From Verrucomicrobiota bacterium (lineage in GTDB: Bacteria; Verrucomicrobiota; Verrucomicrobiia; Opitutales; Opitutaceae): DNA of 64,000 nt. The stretch is taken from contig JACRQG010000046.1 of the NCBI GenBank assembly GCA_016222805.1, forward strand, positions 213,049 to 277,048. The letters are read 5' to 3'. Below, in pieces: positions 54,002 to 63,519 of this stretch. Position 1 is the stretch's first letter. Each line of letters opens with the position of its first letter. The notes under the pieces are model-generated. The model searched no databases. It was not told the origin of the DNA and was given only the letters and a program-made list of their open reading frames with translations. Position numbers and translations under genes: made by a program.

Positions 54002-56848
54002 TCAGAAGCCCACCGTCAGGGTCGTCACATACTGCCGCGGTTCAGTGTAGCGGGCCCAGGTGTAGCCGTTGCCGACGTCCACCTTCTCGTCGAAGACGTT
54101 GTTCACGTTCAACTGCAGCGTCCAATTGAAGCGGCCGAGCTTGCGACGATAGGCGACAAACGGGTTCACCAGAATGTAATCCTCCGTGGTGCTCGGCGGC
54201 AGCACCTGGACACCGGAGATGGTGACACCGGCGCGGTCCCGGCCGCGGGTGTACCGCGCGGCCACGCCGGTCGTCACGCCCCGGAGCCGGCCCTCGGTGA
54301 AGCTGTAACGCGTGGTGAGGCTACCGGTCGCGCGCTTCGTCCGGGAGATGGCGCCCTCCTGATCCTCAAGGTATTCGCGCGTCAGGGTCGTAGCCCCGTC
54401 CGGGTCGAGACCGCGGGCCCGGGCGGTGGTGCGGGCCTCCGTGAGGTACTTCTCCAGGAGGGGAAAGAAGCGGGTGTACTCCGTGGTGTTCCAGGAGTAG
54501 CCCGCCACCAGCGTCCACTGGCGGGTCAGGTTGCTCACGACCTGGAATTCCCACCCCTCGGCTGTGCGGTCGCGGTAGTCGACCAGATTGGCGAACGGTT
54601 TGGCCAGCAGGGGCGCCAGTTCGTCCCGCACTTCGGCGACCAGCGAGGAGTTTAGGTTCTCCTGCTTGGTCTCAAAGCGCGTGACTGTCGCCTCCACCCG
54701 CCCACCGAGGAGCTTGAAGCGCGCGCTGAGGTCGACCCCTTCGCCGGTGAGCGGCTGGAGGGCGCCGCCGGTCAGGTCGGTGCCGTAGTTGTCGCTGAAC
54801 TGCGAGGATTCAAAGTAGCCGGCGGTGAACGAAAGCCAGGACAACGCGTGCCACACGGCGCCGTAGGTCTGGTTCGTGCTCCATTCGTTGGCGAAGGGAA
54901 AGACGGGCACGTCCAGCTTGCGGAGGCCGTCGTTGGGGAGGCGCGTGCCGTCGGCGTTGAAGAAGGTGTGCTGGTTGAAATTCGTCGGGTCGGCAGTGGT
55001 GGGGAGACTCGCACTCTGCAGCCAGTGATCCCGGCTGAGGCCGACACTGGTGCGGACCCGGCCCTTGAAGTAGGAACCAAGCAGATTGGCGAATCCGGAG
55101 GTCAGGCTCTGATCGAGCCGGCGGTTGACGCCGCTGCCAGCCACATGCCGGAAGAGCTGGGTGACGCCGGGGCGCACGTTCCAGCCGAGCGCGGCATCGG
55201 AGTTGCCGTCGCGCAGGTAGTGGATCGGGTAGACCAGGTTGTTGTTGAAGTAGGCGGCCTGGCCCGTGAACCCGCGCTTCTGAATCTCCTCCCGCGTGAG
55301 TGAGTAGCCGAAGTTGTCCTGATAGTTCTCCTCGTGGCGGTAGTTGGCGCCGAGCACGAGGCGCTGCGTGATGTCCCAAGGCAGCCGGGCGTCATAGACC
55401 AGCTGTCCGCGCCAGCCCATGATGTCGTGGCCGTCGGGGTTGTAGAGCGGGGCATGCACGATGAACATCTGGCCGTAGTTCGGGTTGGGCACGGTGCCGG
55501 GGCCGTTCGGATTCGGCAGGATGGGATTCACATCCACGTGCACGCTGCGGCCGGCCACGCCGCCGACACTCGCCAGACTGGAATAGGTCTGCTTGCGGAC
55601 GGTCTCGTCCACCTGGGCGTTGAAGGCGACGAGTCCGCTCAGCCGGTCGGTGAAGGCGTGCTTCAGCTCGACGGTGTAGGCGTGGTACTTCGAGGCCATC
55701 TTGTTGTCGGGTCCGGCCCAGTCCTCGCGCAGGGGGATGATGCTCTCCGGGATGCGCCGCAGCGGGAAACGGTTCGGGTTCTGCGGATCGGTGGCGGAGG
55801 TCGCGGCGGCGGCGGTGTTGGTGACGGTGATCCGGAAGGTGTTCTGGGCCGTGGACTGCCAGTTGTTGATGACGCCACCGACGTCGACGATGGCGTGAAT
55901 GACCGCGGTGGGGGCGCGGAGCTGGGCCATGCCGACCCCGTTGACCTGGGTGCCGGCGCGGTTCGGGTCGGCATCGAGGTTGCTGTTGCCGGTGCCGGGC
56001 ACGTAGGCGATCCGGCTGTCGGTCGGCCCGAGATGGCCGAGGTGGTAGGTGGTGTTGCCGGTCTCGCCGAGAACGTCGATTTGGGTGCGGCGGTGCTTGA
56101 AGGGTTCGAACCGCAGGGCGACGGCGTAGCCCTCGAGATCGCGGCCCATGCGCTGCTGGAACATCTCCACTTCGGACCGGATGGCGTTGAAGCGCAGGCC
56201 AACCTTGCCGGGCACGAGCGGCCGGCTGATGTCGACGGAGTAGCGTTGGGTGCCGAAGGTGTCATAGCGCACCTGGGCGCTGGCGCGCTGCTGGAAGGTG
56301 GCGCGCTTGCTGCCGATGTTGATCGAACCGCCGGCGTCGACGTCGCCGTAGGCCAGGCCGCCCGGACCCCGGCCGAACTCGATGCGCTCGGTGTTGTAGC
56401 TGTCGGTGGAAAGATACCACGGGAAGCCGTCGCGCAGCTGGCGGACACTCGCGAGGCCGCGGATGTTGACCTGGTTTCCGCCGCGGTTGTTGACGACGGC
56501 GCCGATGGTGCCGAGGTCGTTGGCGATGTTCTCCGCGTTCATCGCGAAGTCCACGGCGTCGAAGTAGCTGTTGAGCGCGAGGTCCTGCAGGAACTCCTGG
56601 GTCATGACCGAGATCGAGTTGGGCAGGTTCTCGAGGCGCTCGTTGGTGCGCGTGCCAGACATGGCGGTGGCGGCGGTGTAGCCGTTATCGGAGTCGGCGC
56701 GGACCTCGAAGGGCGAGAGGGAGACGGCCTCGTTCCCCGGGCCACGCGGAGTCGACGGAGCGGACGGCGGTGCACTGTCGGCGGCGTCGGTCGGTAGGGA
56801 CAGCGCCGCCAGGCAGAAAGCGAGAACAAGCCAACGACACGAGTTCAT
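54002..56848 (-). CDS. TonB-dependent outer-membrane receptor
   Basis: 948 residues from an ATG at 56848 with a signal peptide (MNSCRWLVLAFCLAALSLP). The plug has LSPFEVRADSDNGYTAATA, LENLPNSISVMTQEFLQDL and NIRGLASVRQLRDGFPWYL, and the barrel ends YVTTLTVGF. No carboxypeptidase-like N-terminal domain, so it resembles the siderophore/catechol-type subgroup of Opitutaceae. Substrate unknown. Confidence 0.9.
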   Translation of the reverse strand: MNSCRWLVLAFCLAALSLPTDAADSAPPSAPSTPRGPGNEAVSLSPFEVRADSDNGYTAATAMSGTRTNERLENLPNSISVMTQEFLQDLALNSYFDAVDFAMNAENIANDLGTIGAVVNNRGGNQVNIRGLASVRQLRDGFPWYLSTDSYNTERIEFGRGPGGLAYGDVDAGGSINIGSKRATFQQRASAQVRYDTFGTQRYSVDISRPLVPGKVGLRFNAIRSEVEMFQQRMGRDLEGYAVALRFEPFKHRRTQIDVLGETGNTTYHLGHLGPTDSRIAYVPGTGNSNLDADPNRAGTQVNGVGMAQLRAPTAVIHAIVDVGGVINNWQSTAQNTFRITVTNTAAAATSATDPQNPNRFPLRRIPESIIPLREDWAGPDNKMASKYHAYTVELKHAFTDRLSGLVAFNAQVDETVRKQTYSSLASVGGVAGRSVHVDVNPILPNPNGPGTVPNPNYGQMFIVHAPLYNPDGHDIMGWRGQLVYDARLPWDITQRLVLGANYRHEENYQDNFGYSLTREEIQKRGFTGQAAYFNNNLVYPIHYLRDGNSDAALGWNVRPGVTQLFRHVAGSGVNRRLDQSLTSGFANLLGSYFKGRVRTSVGLSRDHWLQSASLPTTADPTNFNQHTFFNADGTRLPNDGLRKLDVPVFPFANEWSTNQTYGAVWHALSWLSFTAGYFESSQFSDNYGTDLTGGALQPLTGEGVDLSARFKLLGGRVEATVTRFETKQENLNSSLVAEVRDELAPLLAKPFANLVDYRDRTAEGWEFQVVSNLTRQWTLVAGYSWNTTEYTRFFPLLEKYLTEARTTARARGLDPDGATTLTREYLEDQEGAISRTKRATGSLTTRYSFTEGRLRGVTTGVAARYTRGRDRAGVTISGVQVLPPSTTEDYILVNPFVAYRRKLGRFNWTLQLNVNNVFDEKVDVGNGYTWARYTEPRQYVTTLTVGF

Positions 56849-56946
56849 GCTGGGGGATGCGGGTACGGCGCGCGCGGGGTGGCGCGGCCTGGGGTTTCCC
56901 TTCCTTTCAGAATCTCCCCGCCGAAGCAAGTACCGGACCGCACGCC

Positions 56947-58077
56947 TCAGCGGCGCGCCTCGTAGGTGCCATCCACCCGCTTCGCGACCAGCCGCTTGAG
57001 TTCGAGCATCATCAGCGTGGCCGACAGCTGGGCGGCGGACAACCCGGTCGCGCCCGCCAGCGCGTCGGGAGAAAGGATGGCCCCGCCCTGGAAGCACGCA
57101 TGCACCGCCGCCTCGTCCGGGGTCAGGTTGGCCGGCCGGCCCGCCGCGACCTCGGCGGGTTTCTCCGCGATCGGCGCGGGCCGGAGGCCGTCGAGATAAC
57201 TGAGCTCGTTCAGAAGGTCGTCGACGCCCGTCATCAGGGTCGCCCCGTCGCGGATCAACTGGTGGCATCCGGCGCTCGTGTTCTGGTCGATGCGGCCGGG
57301 CACGGCAAAAATCAGCCGCCCCTGCTCGCCCGCAAAGCGCGCCGTGATCATCGCGCCCCCGTCGACATCGCTTTCCACCACAATGGTCGCCTCGCACATG
57401 CCGGCGACGATCCGATTGCGCATCGCGAAGGACTGGCGGTCCGCCCGGCGGCTGAAGGGAAACTCCGACAACACCGCCCCCTCCGCTTCGATGCGGCGGA
57501 ACAACTCCAGGTTTTCTGGCGGATAGATGATGTCGATGCCACAGCCCAGGACGGCGGCGGTCCTGCCCTTCGCTTCCAGCGCTCCCTCGTGGGCCGCCGT
57601 GTCGATGCCGCGCGCCAGACCGCTGACGACGCAGAACCCGAGCCGGGCCAGCTCGGCTCCGAACTTCCGGGCCACGCTTTGCCCGTACAAGGTCGTCCGG
57701 CGCGAGCCGACGATGGCCACGCTCGGACGGCTGAAATCGTATCCGCCCCGGCGATAGAGTCCGATTGGCGGATCGTGAATCTCCTTCAGGAGCCGCGGAT
57801 AGCCGGGATCACGCACGGTGATAAAATCCGCGCCGCTTCGCGCCATGCGCTCCTCCTCCCTGACGGGATCGAAGTAGTCCCGCCAGCCCGCGAGCGTCGA
57901 GGCAATCACCGGCCCCACGCCCTTAACCGCTTCGAGTCGCCGGCGGTCCGCGGCCAGCACGGCCCGGGGATCGCCCCCGAGTTCGCCCAGCAGGCGGTTG
58001 AGCGTGATTGGGCCGATGTTCGGCAGGGCGTTCAGAACGAGAAAGGCCTGCCGCTCCGACATCTCGGGTGGGGTCAT
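56947..58077 (-). CDS. dprA: DNA processing protein
   Basis: 376 residues. Helix-hairpin-helix (VLNALPNIGPITLNRLLGEL), Rossmann-like core (SVAIVGSRRTTLYGQSVAR, VVSGLARGIDTAAHEGAL) and a C-terminal winged helix. It loads RecA on incoming single-stranded DNA in natural transformation. Last gene of the minus-strand run pdxJ-acpS-nnr. Confidence 0.95.
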   Translation of the reverse strand: MTPPEMSERQAFLVLNALPNIGPITLNRLLGELGGDPRAVLAADRRRLEAVKGVGPVIASTLAGWRDYFDPVREEERMARSGADFITVRDPGYPRLLKEIHDPPIGLYRRGGYDFSRPSVAIVGSRRTTLYGQSVARKFGAELARLGFCVVSGLARGIDTAAHEGALEAKGRTAAVLGCGIDIIYPPENLELFRRIEAEGAVLSEFPFSRRADRQSFAMRNRIVAGMCEATIVVESDVDGGAMITARFAGEQGRLIFAVPGRIDQNTSAGCHQLIRDGATLMTGVDDLLNELSYLDGLRPAPIAEKPAEVAAGRPANLTPDEAAVHACFQGGAILSPDALAGATGLSAAQLSATLMMLELKRLVAKRVDGTYEARR

Positions 58078-58104
58078 GGGGAAAAGCAGGGCCGAGCCTT
58101 GGCT

Positions 58105-59583
58105 TCAGGACCCGCCTGCGCAAGGACGGGCGGACCCTTCGCGCAACGCCGGCGCCAGCCTCTCCACCAACTCGGAAATACAAGTCGCGGCCGGCCCCTT
58201 CTCCCGCGCGAGAAAGTCCGCCGCCAGCCCGTGCCACACCACTCCGCGCGCCGCCGCCCCCAATGGATCCGCCGGTGCCTGGGCGAGCAAGCCGCCGATC
58301 AATCCGGCCAGGACATCGCCGCTGCCGCCGCGCGCCAAGACGGGCCCACCAAAGAAGGAATGCAGCACGGTCGGACCGTGGCAGATTCGCGTGACAGGGC
58401 CCTTCTCGACCAGCGTGATTCCCGCGCGCAGCACCTGTCGCCCGCCGATTCGCTCCAGTTCCCCGGCGTGGGGAGTGAGGACGCGCGGGGCCCGACCCAC
58501 ACAGACCACCTCGCGCTGGAGTCCGTCAGCGTCGATCACCATCGGCACCGGCGACCAACCCGCCACGCTGGCCGCCAGCGCAAGCGTCTCCGGTTCCCGG
58601 CCCAAGCCGGGGCCAATAAGCAGGGCGGTGGCCCGATCGATGCGGGCGCGCAACAGGTGCTCCCCCTCGAGGGCCAGTCCGCCAGCCGGAGTTTGCGGCC
58701 ACCCCACCCAGATCGCCTCCGGGGCACGGGCGGCAAATGCCGCCACCAATGCTTCGGGGACGAAAGCCGTGACCAACCCTGCGCCACTGCGCAGGGCCGA
58801 AAGGACGGTCAGCAACACGGCGCCCGGGTAGGCGCCGGACCCGCCCAGCACAAAGGCGTGACCATGGCTGCGTTTGTCCGTCGTCGGCTCACGCCAGCCC
58901 CGCAAGGGATCCAGGGTCTCCGGCAGCAGGACCCGCGCGTCGCCCCCCGCGCCAGCCGGAAAGAAGCCGAGATCAAGGTAGCACACCCGCCCGGCCGCGG
59001 GTGCCCCGACCACGGGCTCCTTCAAGATTCCAGTCGCATAGGTGAAGTCGGCTCGGAACACCCCGGCACTGGGAAGATCCACGGCCGCCCGGAACCGGAT
59101 CGGCGCGGCATTCACCCGCTGCAGCAGCGCCACCACGTGGGACGGCGCCGGTGGGCGGAACGGGAAGCCGAAGACGCCGTCGAGACAGAGATCGTACGCG
59201 CCGGTGGGAGCCGGCACTTTCGCCACCTGCGCACGGGCTCCGTGCACCAGGTCACGCCACGCCCGGGCGGCCAGCGGTCGCAGGCTCCGCTCCCCGAAGG
59301 CGAAAACCACCTCGACCCGCGCGTCCGGTCGTCCTGCGCACAGCTCCCGCGCCGCCAGCAGCGCATCCCCGCCATTGTGCCCCTTCCCCGCCAGGACCAG
59401 AATCCTGCCCGCGTCCGGGAGTCCCCCAATCTCCTCCGCGTCCCGGCGGATCGCCTGCGCCAGGGCCCGGCCAGCGCGGAGCATCGCGGGCCACTCCTTG
59501 GCCTCGTCCCCCTGGAAGATCGCGTGCTCCCACGCGCGGGAAGCTTCGCAGCTCAGAATCGGATGGCTTGGGGGCAGGTTCAT
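58105..59583 (-). CDS. nnr: Bifunctional NAD(P)HX epimerase / ADP- or ATP-dependent dehydratase
   Basis: 492 residues. N-terminal YjeF epimerase domain (VLAGKGHNGGDALLAA and LDGVFGFPF), C-terminal kinase-like dehydratase (LTPHAGELERIGG, LARGGSGDVLAGLIGG). It repairs hydrated NADH/NADPH. The epimerase domain is divergent: the usual GNNGGDG is GHNGGDA, and the PSG of VDIPSGL is PSA (VDLPSAGVF). The start ATG at 59583 overlaps the stop of the gene before (ATGA). Confidence 0.88.
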   Translation of the reverse strand: MNLPPSHPILSCEASRAWEHAIFQGDEAKEWPAMLRAGRALAQAIRRDAEEIGGLPDAGRILVLAGKGHNGGDALLAARELCAGRPDARVEVVFAFGERSLRPLAARAWRDLVHGARAQVAKVPAPTGAYDLCLDGVFGFPFRPPAPSHVVALLQRVNAAPIRFRAAVDLPSAGVFRADFTYATGILKEPVVGAPAAGRVCYLDLGFFPAGAGGDARVLLPETLDPLRGWREPTTDKRSHGHAFVLGGSGAYPGAVLLTVLSALRSGAGLVTAFVPEALVAAFAARAPEAIWVGWPQTPAGGLALEGEHLLRARIDRATALLIGPGLGREPETLALAASVAGWSPVPMVIDADGLQREVVCVGRAPRVLTPHAGELERIGGRQVLRAGITLVEKGPVTRICHGPTVLHSFFGGPVLARGGSGDVLAGLIGGLLAQAPADPLGAAARGVVWHGLAADFLAREKGPAATCISELVERLAPALREGSARPCAGGS

Positions 59584-60110
59584 GGGTTGCCGGGCCGGAC
59601 CAGCCGCGGGGGCGGTCCCTCCGGAGGGCGCTCCCGGCGGCCGTGTTCCAGCCATTCGCGGTACTGCTCTTCCGTCTCCGTGAACTGGAGCGGCGAGTCC
59701 GGCAGCTCCTTGCCGTGGCGGATGATGCGCCGGGTCAATTCGGGGATGCTGCGAAAGTAGAGAATTCCACCGATCCGCCGCACCTCGTAGTAGTCCGTAT
59801 ACGCCTTCTCTTCCTTGTTCCAAAGCGCCACCTCGGTCGTGTCGCCCGACCACGTGGCATGCTCCCCCCAGACCGCAAACACCGCTTCGATCGTCGACAG
59901 GGTCGCCTTCTCCCGCGGGGCCGGCTTCGGCGGTGGCAGCATCTGCACCTGCACTGTCGCTGGTGGCGCCGCCTCGCGCCGCATCAGGGCGTACACGAAG
60001 AGCGCGCCGAGGATGAAGCCCAGCATGACCCACGACGGGGTCCGGGACAGCGTGGCTCCCGGCTTGGTCAGCGGGTAAGGTTCCCGAGGGGCTGGCGCAT
60101 CATCGTCCAT
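59580..60110 (-). CDS. Single-pass membrane protein of unknown function
   Basis: 176 residues. A short charged N-terminus is followed by one transmembrane segment (WVMLGFILGALFVYALM) and a periplasmic domain with VFAVWGEHATWSGDTTEVAL and TDYYEVRRIGGILYFRS. Family not recognised. It is 19 bases after acpS and overlaps nnr. Confidence 0.65.
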   Translation of the reverse strand: MDDDAPAPREPYPLTKPGATLSRTPSWVMLGFILGALFVYALMRREAAPPATVQVQMLPPPKPAPREKATLSTIEAVFAVWGEHATWSGDTTEVALWNKEEKAYTDYYEVRRIGGILYFRSIPELTRRIIRHGKELPDSPLQFTETEEQYREWLEHGRRERPPEGPPPRLVRPGNP

Positions 60111-60129
60111 GGGTGTATCCGTCGTCCGA

Positions 60130-60558
60130 TCACGCCCGCACCAGCACCGCCACGGCCAGGGCCATGGTCTCGGTGTGCGAGAGGGTCAGGTGAACATGGG
60201 TCGCGCCCACGCGGGCCAGGAGCGCCGCCCCCTGCGCGTCAAGCCGGACCAGCGGCTGGTGGCGTTCACCGTGGTGCACCGACACCGAGCGCCAGCCGAG
60301 CTCCGCGCCGATTCCGGTGCCAAAGCACTTGGACACGGCCTCCTTGGCGGCAAAGCGCGCCGCGTAGTGCTTGTGCGGATGCTTCATGCCGGCACAGTAC
60401 GCCCGTTCCTCGTCCGTGAACACCCGCGCCAGGAAACGCTCCCCCTGCCGATCGATCACGCCCCGGATGCGCTCCACCTCGATCAGGTCGGCGCCGAGGC
60501 CCACGAGGACGCCGCCGGGCGGAAGGGTGGGAAAAGACAGGGAAGGCGGGGGAGACAT
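60130..60558 (-). CDS. acpS: Holo-[acyl-carrier-protein] synthase
   Basis: 142 residues. GADLIEVERIRGVI and FAAKEAVSKCFGTG carry the magnesium-binding Asp and Glu. It moves phosphopantetheine from CoA to ACP. The ATG at 60558 adds about 18 residues before the usual start; a GTG at 60504 would give the family length. Confidence 0.92.
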   Translation of the reverse strand: MSPPPSLSFPTLPPGGVLVGLGADLIEVERIRGVIDRQGERFLARVFTDEERAYCAGMKHPHKHYAARFAAKEAVSKCFGTGIGAELGWRSVSVHHGERHQPLVRLDAQGAALLARVGATHVHLTLSHTETMALAVAVLVRA

Positions 60559-60623
60559 GAAAGACGGGGAGGAAGGAGACGACCGGTTCGCGTGCCTGAG
60601 GCGTCTTCCCTGTCTCGCGTTCT

Positions 60624-61367
60624 TCAGCCATTCATCCGCCGCTTCATTTCCCGCACGGCCTCGTCCACCCCGGTGAAGAGGGCGCGGCTGACGATGCTGT
60701 GCCCGATGTTGAGTTCATGCAGGTGCGGCAGGGTGCGGATCTCGGCGATGTTGACGTAATTGATGCCGTGGCCGGCATTGACGACCAAGCCGAGGTCATG
60801 GGCGCGCACCGCGCCGAGCCGGAGGCGCTGCAGCTCCGCCGGGCGCCGCGGCGTGAAATACGCCTGCGCGTACGCCCCGGTATGCAGTTCGACCACCGGA
60901 GCCCCGAGTTCCGCACTGAGTTCGATCTGGGCATCATCGGGATCGATGAAGAGGCTCGTCTTGATCCCGGCGGCGTTCATCGCCTGGACGCAGGCCCGCA
61001 CGCGCTCGCGGTTTCCGCGCACGTCCAGCCCTCCCTCGGTCGTCACCTCCTGCCGGTTTTCCGGCACCAGGCAGACGTATTCCGGCTTCAACTTCACGGC
61101 GAGGGCGGTCATCTCCGGCGTGCACGCCATCTCAAGGTTCAGTCGCGTGCCGATGCACTCGCGCAGCCGCCAGACGTCGCGGTCCTGGATGTGCCGGCGG
61201 TCTTCCCGGAGGTGCACGGTGATGCCGTCGGCTCCGGCCCGCTCGGCCGCCAGGGCAAACGTCACCGGATCGGGTTCGACGGGGCCGCCGGTGGTGGCGC
61301 CGGCGTCGCGATACCGCGCCTGCCGCACGGTCGCACAATGGTCGATGTTCACACCGAGGAGGATCAT
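60624..61367 (-). CDS. pdxJ: Pyridoxine 5'-phosphate synthase
   Basis: 247 residues from an ATG at 61367 ([17 protein letters not shown]). [14 protein letters not shown] and [11 protein letters not shown], with the C-terminal [14 protein letters not shown], are diagnostic. It condenses 1-deoxyxylulose 5-phosphate with 3-amino-2-oxopropyl phosphate to PNP. The first gene of the run toward dprA. Confidence 0.96.
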   Translation of the reverse strand: MILLGVNIDHCATVRQARYRDAGATTGGPVEPDPVTFALAAERAGADGITVHLREDRRHIQDRDVWRLRECIGTRLNLEMACTPEMTALAVKLKPEYVCLVPENRQEVTTEGGLDVRGNRERVRACVQAMNAAGIKTSLFIDPDDAQIELSAELGAPVVELHTGAYAQAYFTPRRPAELQRLRLGAVRAHDLGLVVNAGHGINYVNIAEIRTLPHLHELNIGHSIVSRALFTGVDEAVREMKRRMNG

Positions 61368-61794
61368 GGGGATCCACACCCTGACCGGTGGAATTGGTGC
61401 CGAAAAGAAGGAAAACGCTCCGACCGAAAACCCAATCCACCGGGAAATCGCCTAACACCCGTTCTTCGCGCGGCCACCCACGCTGCCGGCAGCATTCGGA
61501 GCTGAACGAACGTCCGCCCCGCGGCGGAGCGCGTGCGTCGGACCCCTTCGTATCGCCTCATCCTGCGTAAAGAAAGCCGACGCCGATAGACTTTACATTA
61601 AACATCTCTCACCAAACGCCTTATGAGTAGCGAAGCGAATTGCGGTGTCGTATTTTTTGGTCACTTCCCGCAGCGCCGAACACCACCGCCTTTCTCAAGA
61701 TCGCATAGGAACTTAATCAATAGATACTTCTCACTCAGTCACCGATACTGGCACGCGCGATGCCTTATGTGGCCCCAGCCCCTCCCACTATCCG
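61368..61794. other. AT-richer intergenic region upstream of a PEP-CTERM gene
   Basis: 427 bases between the divergent pdxJ and the PEP-CTERM gene. The stretch 61560-61760 is clearly AT-richer than the rest of the window (for example CTTTACATTAAACATC). It ends in a sigma-54-like promoter at 61749. A short open frame at 61623 has no family features and overlaps the PEP-CTERM gene, so I do not call it. Confidence 0.6.
61749..61764 (+). promoter_or_regulatory. Sigma-54 (RpoN) -24/-12 promoter of a PEP-CTERM gene
   Basis: TGGCACGCGCGATGCC matches the RpoN consensus TGGCACG-N4-TTGCW at all of TGGCACG and at TGC, with GG and GC spaced by exactly 10 bases. Predicted transcription start near 61775, 20 bases before the ATG. 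Confidence 0.6.
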
Positions 61795-62541
61795 ATGAAG
61801 AACCGACTATTCCGCGCAACAATCCTCCTCGCCACTGCCGGCTTTGGAGCCACCTCAGCCAGTGCCGTGGTCACTGGCTTTGTCAGCAACCCAAGCGCCA
61901 ACTCCTCGAACTGGACATCGTCCGCGTTGGGATTTGGCGCCAGCATCCAGACGATCGATTTTGATGCCCATCCGCTCGGGACACTCCTTCCGAACTTCTA
62001 CCCCGGCGTCACCCTCAGCGCCGTCGGTGACGTGAACACGGTGCTCCCCGGGGCGGGACCTGGCCAAGGCAACACCTTCTCGCCTCCGCTCTCCGGAGGG
62101 GAAGGCACCCACTCGGCCAGCGGCCAGTACCTCTTCGATGGGGGCAGCCCTTCCTCCCTCACCCTTAGTTTTTCCGCCCCCGTGTATGGTGCCGGGCTCT
62201 TCGTGATCGATTACTTCAATCCCGATGCCAGCAATCCCCTGACCATTGCGGCGTACACGGGAGCGAACGGAACCGGGACCCTGCTTGGCACCTTCAGTTC
62301 GGTTGCCTACAATTTCCAACCCAACAACCTGTACTTCATGGGCATCACCAGTTCGGCCGGCGACATTGGCTCCATCGTGTTCAGCGACGTGACGAGCAGC
62401 ACCGGCGACACCACTGGGATCGATGACATCAAGATTGCCACCGCCTCCTCGGTGGCCACACCCGAGGCTGCTTCCAGTCTCGCGATGATCTTGACCGGCT
62501 TCGGGCTCCTCGCGACCAGTCGGCGGCTCCGCCGGAATTGA
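61795..62541 (+). CDS. PEP-CTERM-type surface protein
   Basis: 248 residues. Signal peptide MKNRLFRATILLATAGFGA, a beta-sandwich body rich in Gly, Ser and Thr (ASIQTIDFDAHPLGTLLPNF, LTLSFSAPVYGAGLFVIDYF, STGDTTGIDDIKIA), and a C-terminal signal with TPEAASS, a hydrophobic helix (LAMILTGFGLLA) and SRRLRRN. Pathway: export, then exosortase cleavage at the outer surface. The promoter and an AT-rich leader point to regulated expression. Confidence 0.85.
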   Translation: MKNRLFRATILLATAGFGATSASAVVTGFVSNPSANSSNWTSSALGFGASIQTIDFDAHPLGTLLPNFYPGVTLSAVGDVNTVLPGAGPGQGNTFSPPLSGGEGTHSASGQYLFDGGSPSSLTLSFSAPVYGAGLFVIDYFNPDASNPLTIAAYTGANGTGTLLGTFSSVAYNFQPNNLYFMGITSSAGDIGSIVFSDVTSSTGDTTGIDDIKIATASSVATPEAASSLAMILTGFGLLATSRRLRRN

Positions 62542-62590
62542 GCGCATTCGCCCAGCTGGAAATCGAGTTCTTCAACCCACCGTCTGCCAG

Positions 62591-62624
62591 ACCCGCGAGG
62601 TGTCTCCTCGCGGGTTTTCTTTTT
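62591..62624 (+). terminator. Rho-independent terminator
   Basis: Perfect 10-bp stem ACCCGCGAGG-TGTCT-CCTCGCGGGT followed by TTTCTTTTT, 49 bases after the PEP-CTERM gene. The best terminator in the window. Confidence 0.85.
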
Positions 62625-62664
62625 GTTCTTCCACGCCTCCCCCCAATTCGCATTCCCTCACCGA

Positions 62665-63402
62665 ATGTCCGCCCCCCCGCCGCCGAAGCGCGAAAACCTC
62701 CTGCTCAATCTCATCTGCAACATCGCCGTTCCGACGATTGTGCTGACGAAGTTCAGCAGCGACAAATGGCTGGGACCGCAGTGGGGCATCCTCGTCGCGC
62801 TGGCCTTTCCCTTCGCCTACGGCGTCTACGACCTCATCCAGCGCAAGAAGACGAACCTGTTTTCCATCGTCGGCATCTGCAGCGTGCTGCTGACGGGCGG
62901 ACTCAACCAGCTCAAGGCGGATGTCTTCTGGTTTGCGGTGAAGGAGGCGGCCATCCCCACCCTGTTCGGCGTGGCGGTCGTGGTTTCGGGCCGCACCAAG
63001 CGGCCCCTCGTGCGCGAATTGCTCTGGAACGAGCAGGTGATCGACACAGCCCGCGTCGACGCCGTGCTGACCGAACGCAACCAGCACGCCGAATTCGAAC
63101 GCCTGCTGGCCCGCGCGACCAACGAACTCGCCTTCTCCTTTCTCTTCAGCGCCGTCCTCAACTACGGGCTCGCGCGCTACCTGCTCACCAGCCCACCGGG
63201 TACACCGGAGTTCAACGATCAACTCGGACGCATGAACCTGCTCAGCTGGCCGGTGATCGTCCTTCCGTACATGGCCGTGACCATGTGGGTGCTGTGGCGG
63301 CTCCTGACCGGTTTCACGCGCCTGACGGGCCTCCAGCTTGAGGAGATTTTTCACAGCACGAAGACTCCGGACAAGCCCACCGACGAGCCCCGTCAGCCTT
63401 GA
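62665..63402 (+). CDS. VC0807-like membrane protein
   Basis: 245 residues from an ATG at 62665. Six transmembrane segments can be traced (ICNIAVPTIVLTKF, GILVALAFPFAYGVYDLI, FSIVGICSVLLTGGL, AIPTLFGVAVVVSG, FSFLFSAVLNYGLARYLL, VIVLPYMAVTMWVLWRLL). The pattern ELLWNEQVIDTARVDAVL and the overall plan fit the VC0807 family of unknown function. Convergent with gltA. Confidence 0.75.
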   Translation: MSAPPPPKRENLLLNLICNIAVPTIVLTKFSSDKWLGPQWGILVALAFPFAYGVYDLIQRKKTNLFSIVGICSVLLTGGLNQLKADVFWFAVKEAAIPTLFGVAVVVSGRTKRPLVRELLWNEQVIDTARVDAVLTERNQHAEFERLLARATNELAFSFLFSAVLNYGLARYLLTSPPGTPEFNDQLGRMNLLSWPVIVLPYMAVTMWVLWRLLTGFTRLTGLQLEEIFHSTKTPDKPTDEPRQP

Positions 63403-63519
63403 CTAGCCAAGCGCATCAAGCCGCGAGCACGCGCGTTGCCGGCCATTGGCCACCGCTACGCAACCGCAAATCCCCCGACCGTTCGCATCCGCCCGGCGGG
63501 AACCGCGACGCCGCTCTGC

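Noticed and set aside
61623..61964. Short plus-strand frame of 113 codons
   Set aside because: It overlaps the PEP-CTERM gene start out of frame and has no signal or family feature.
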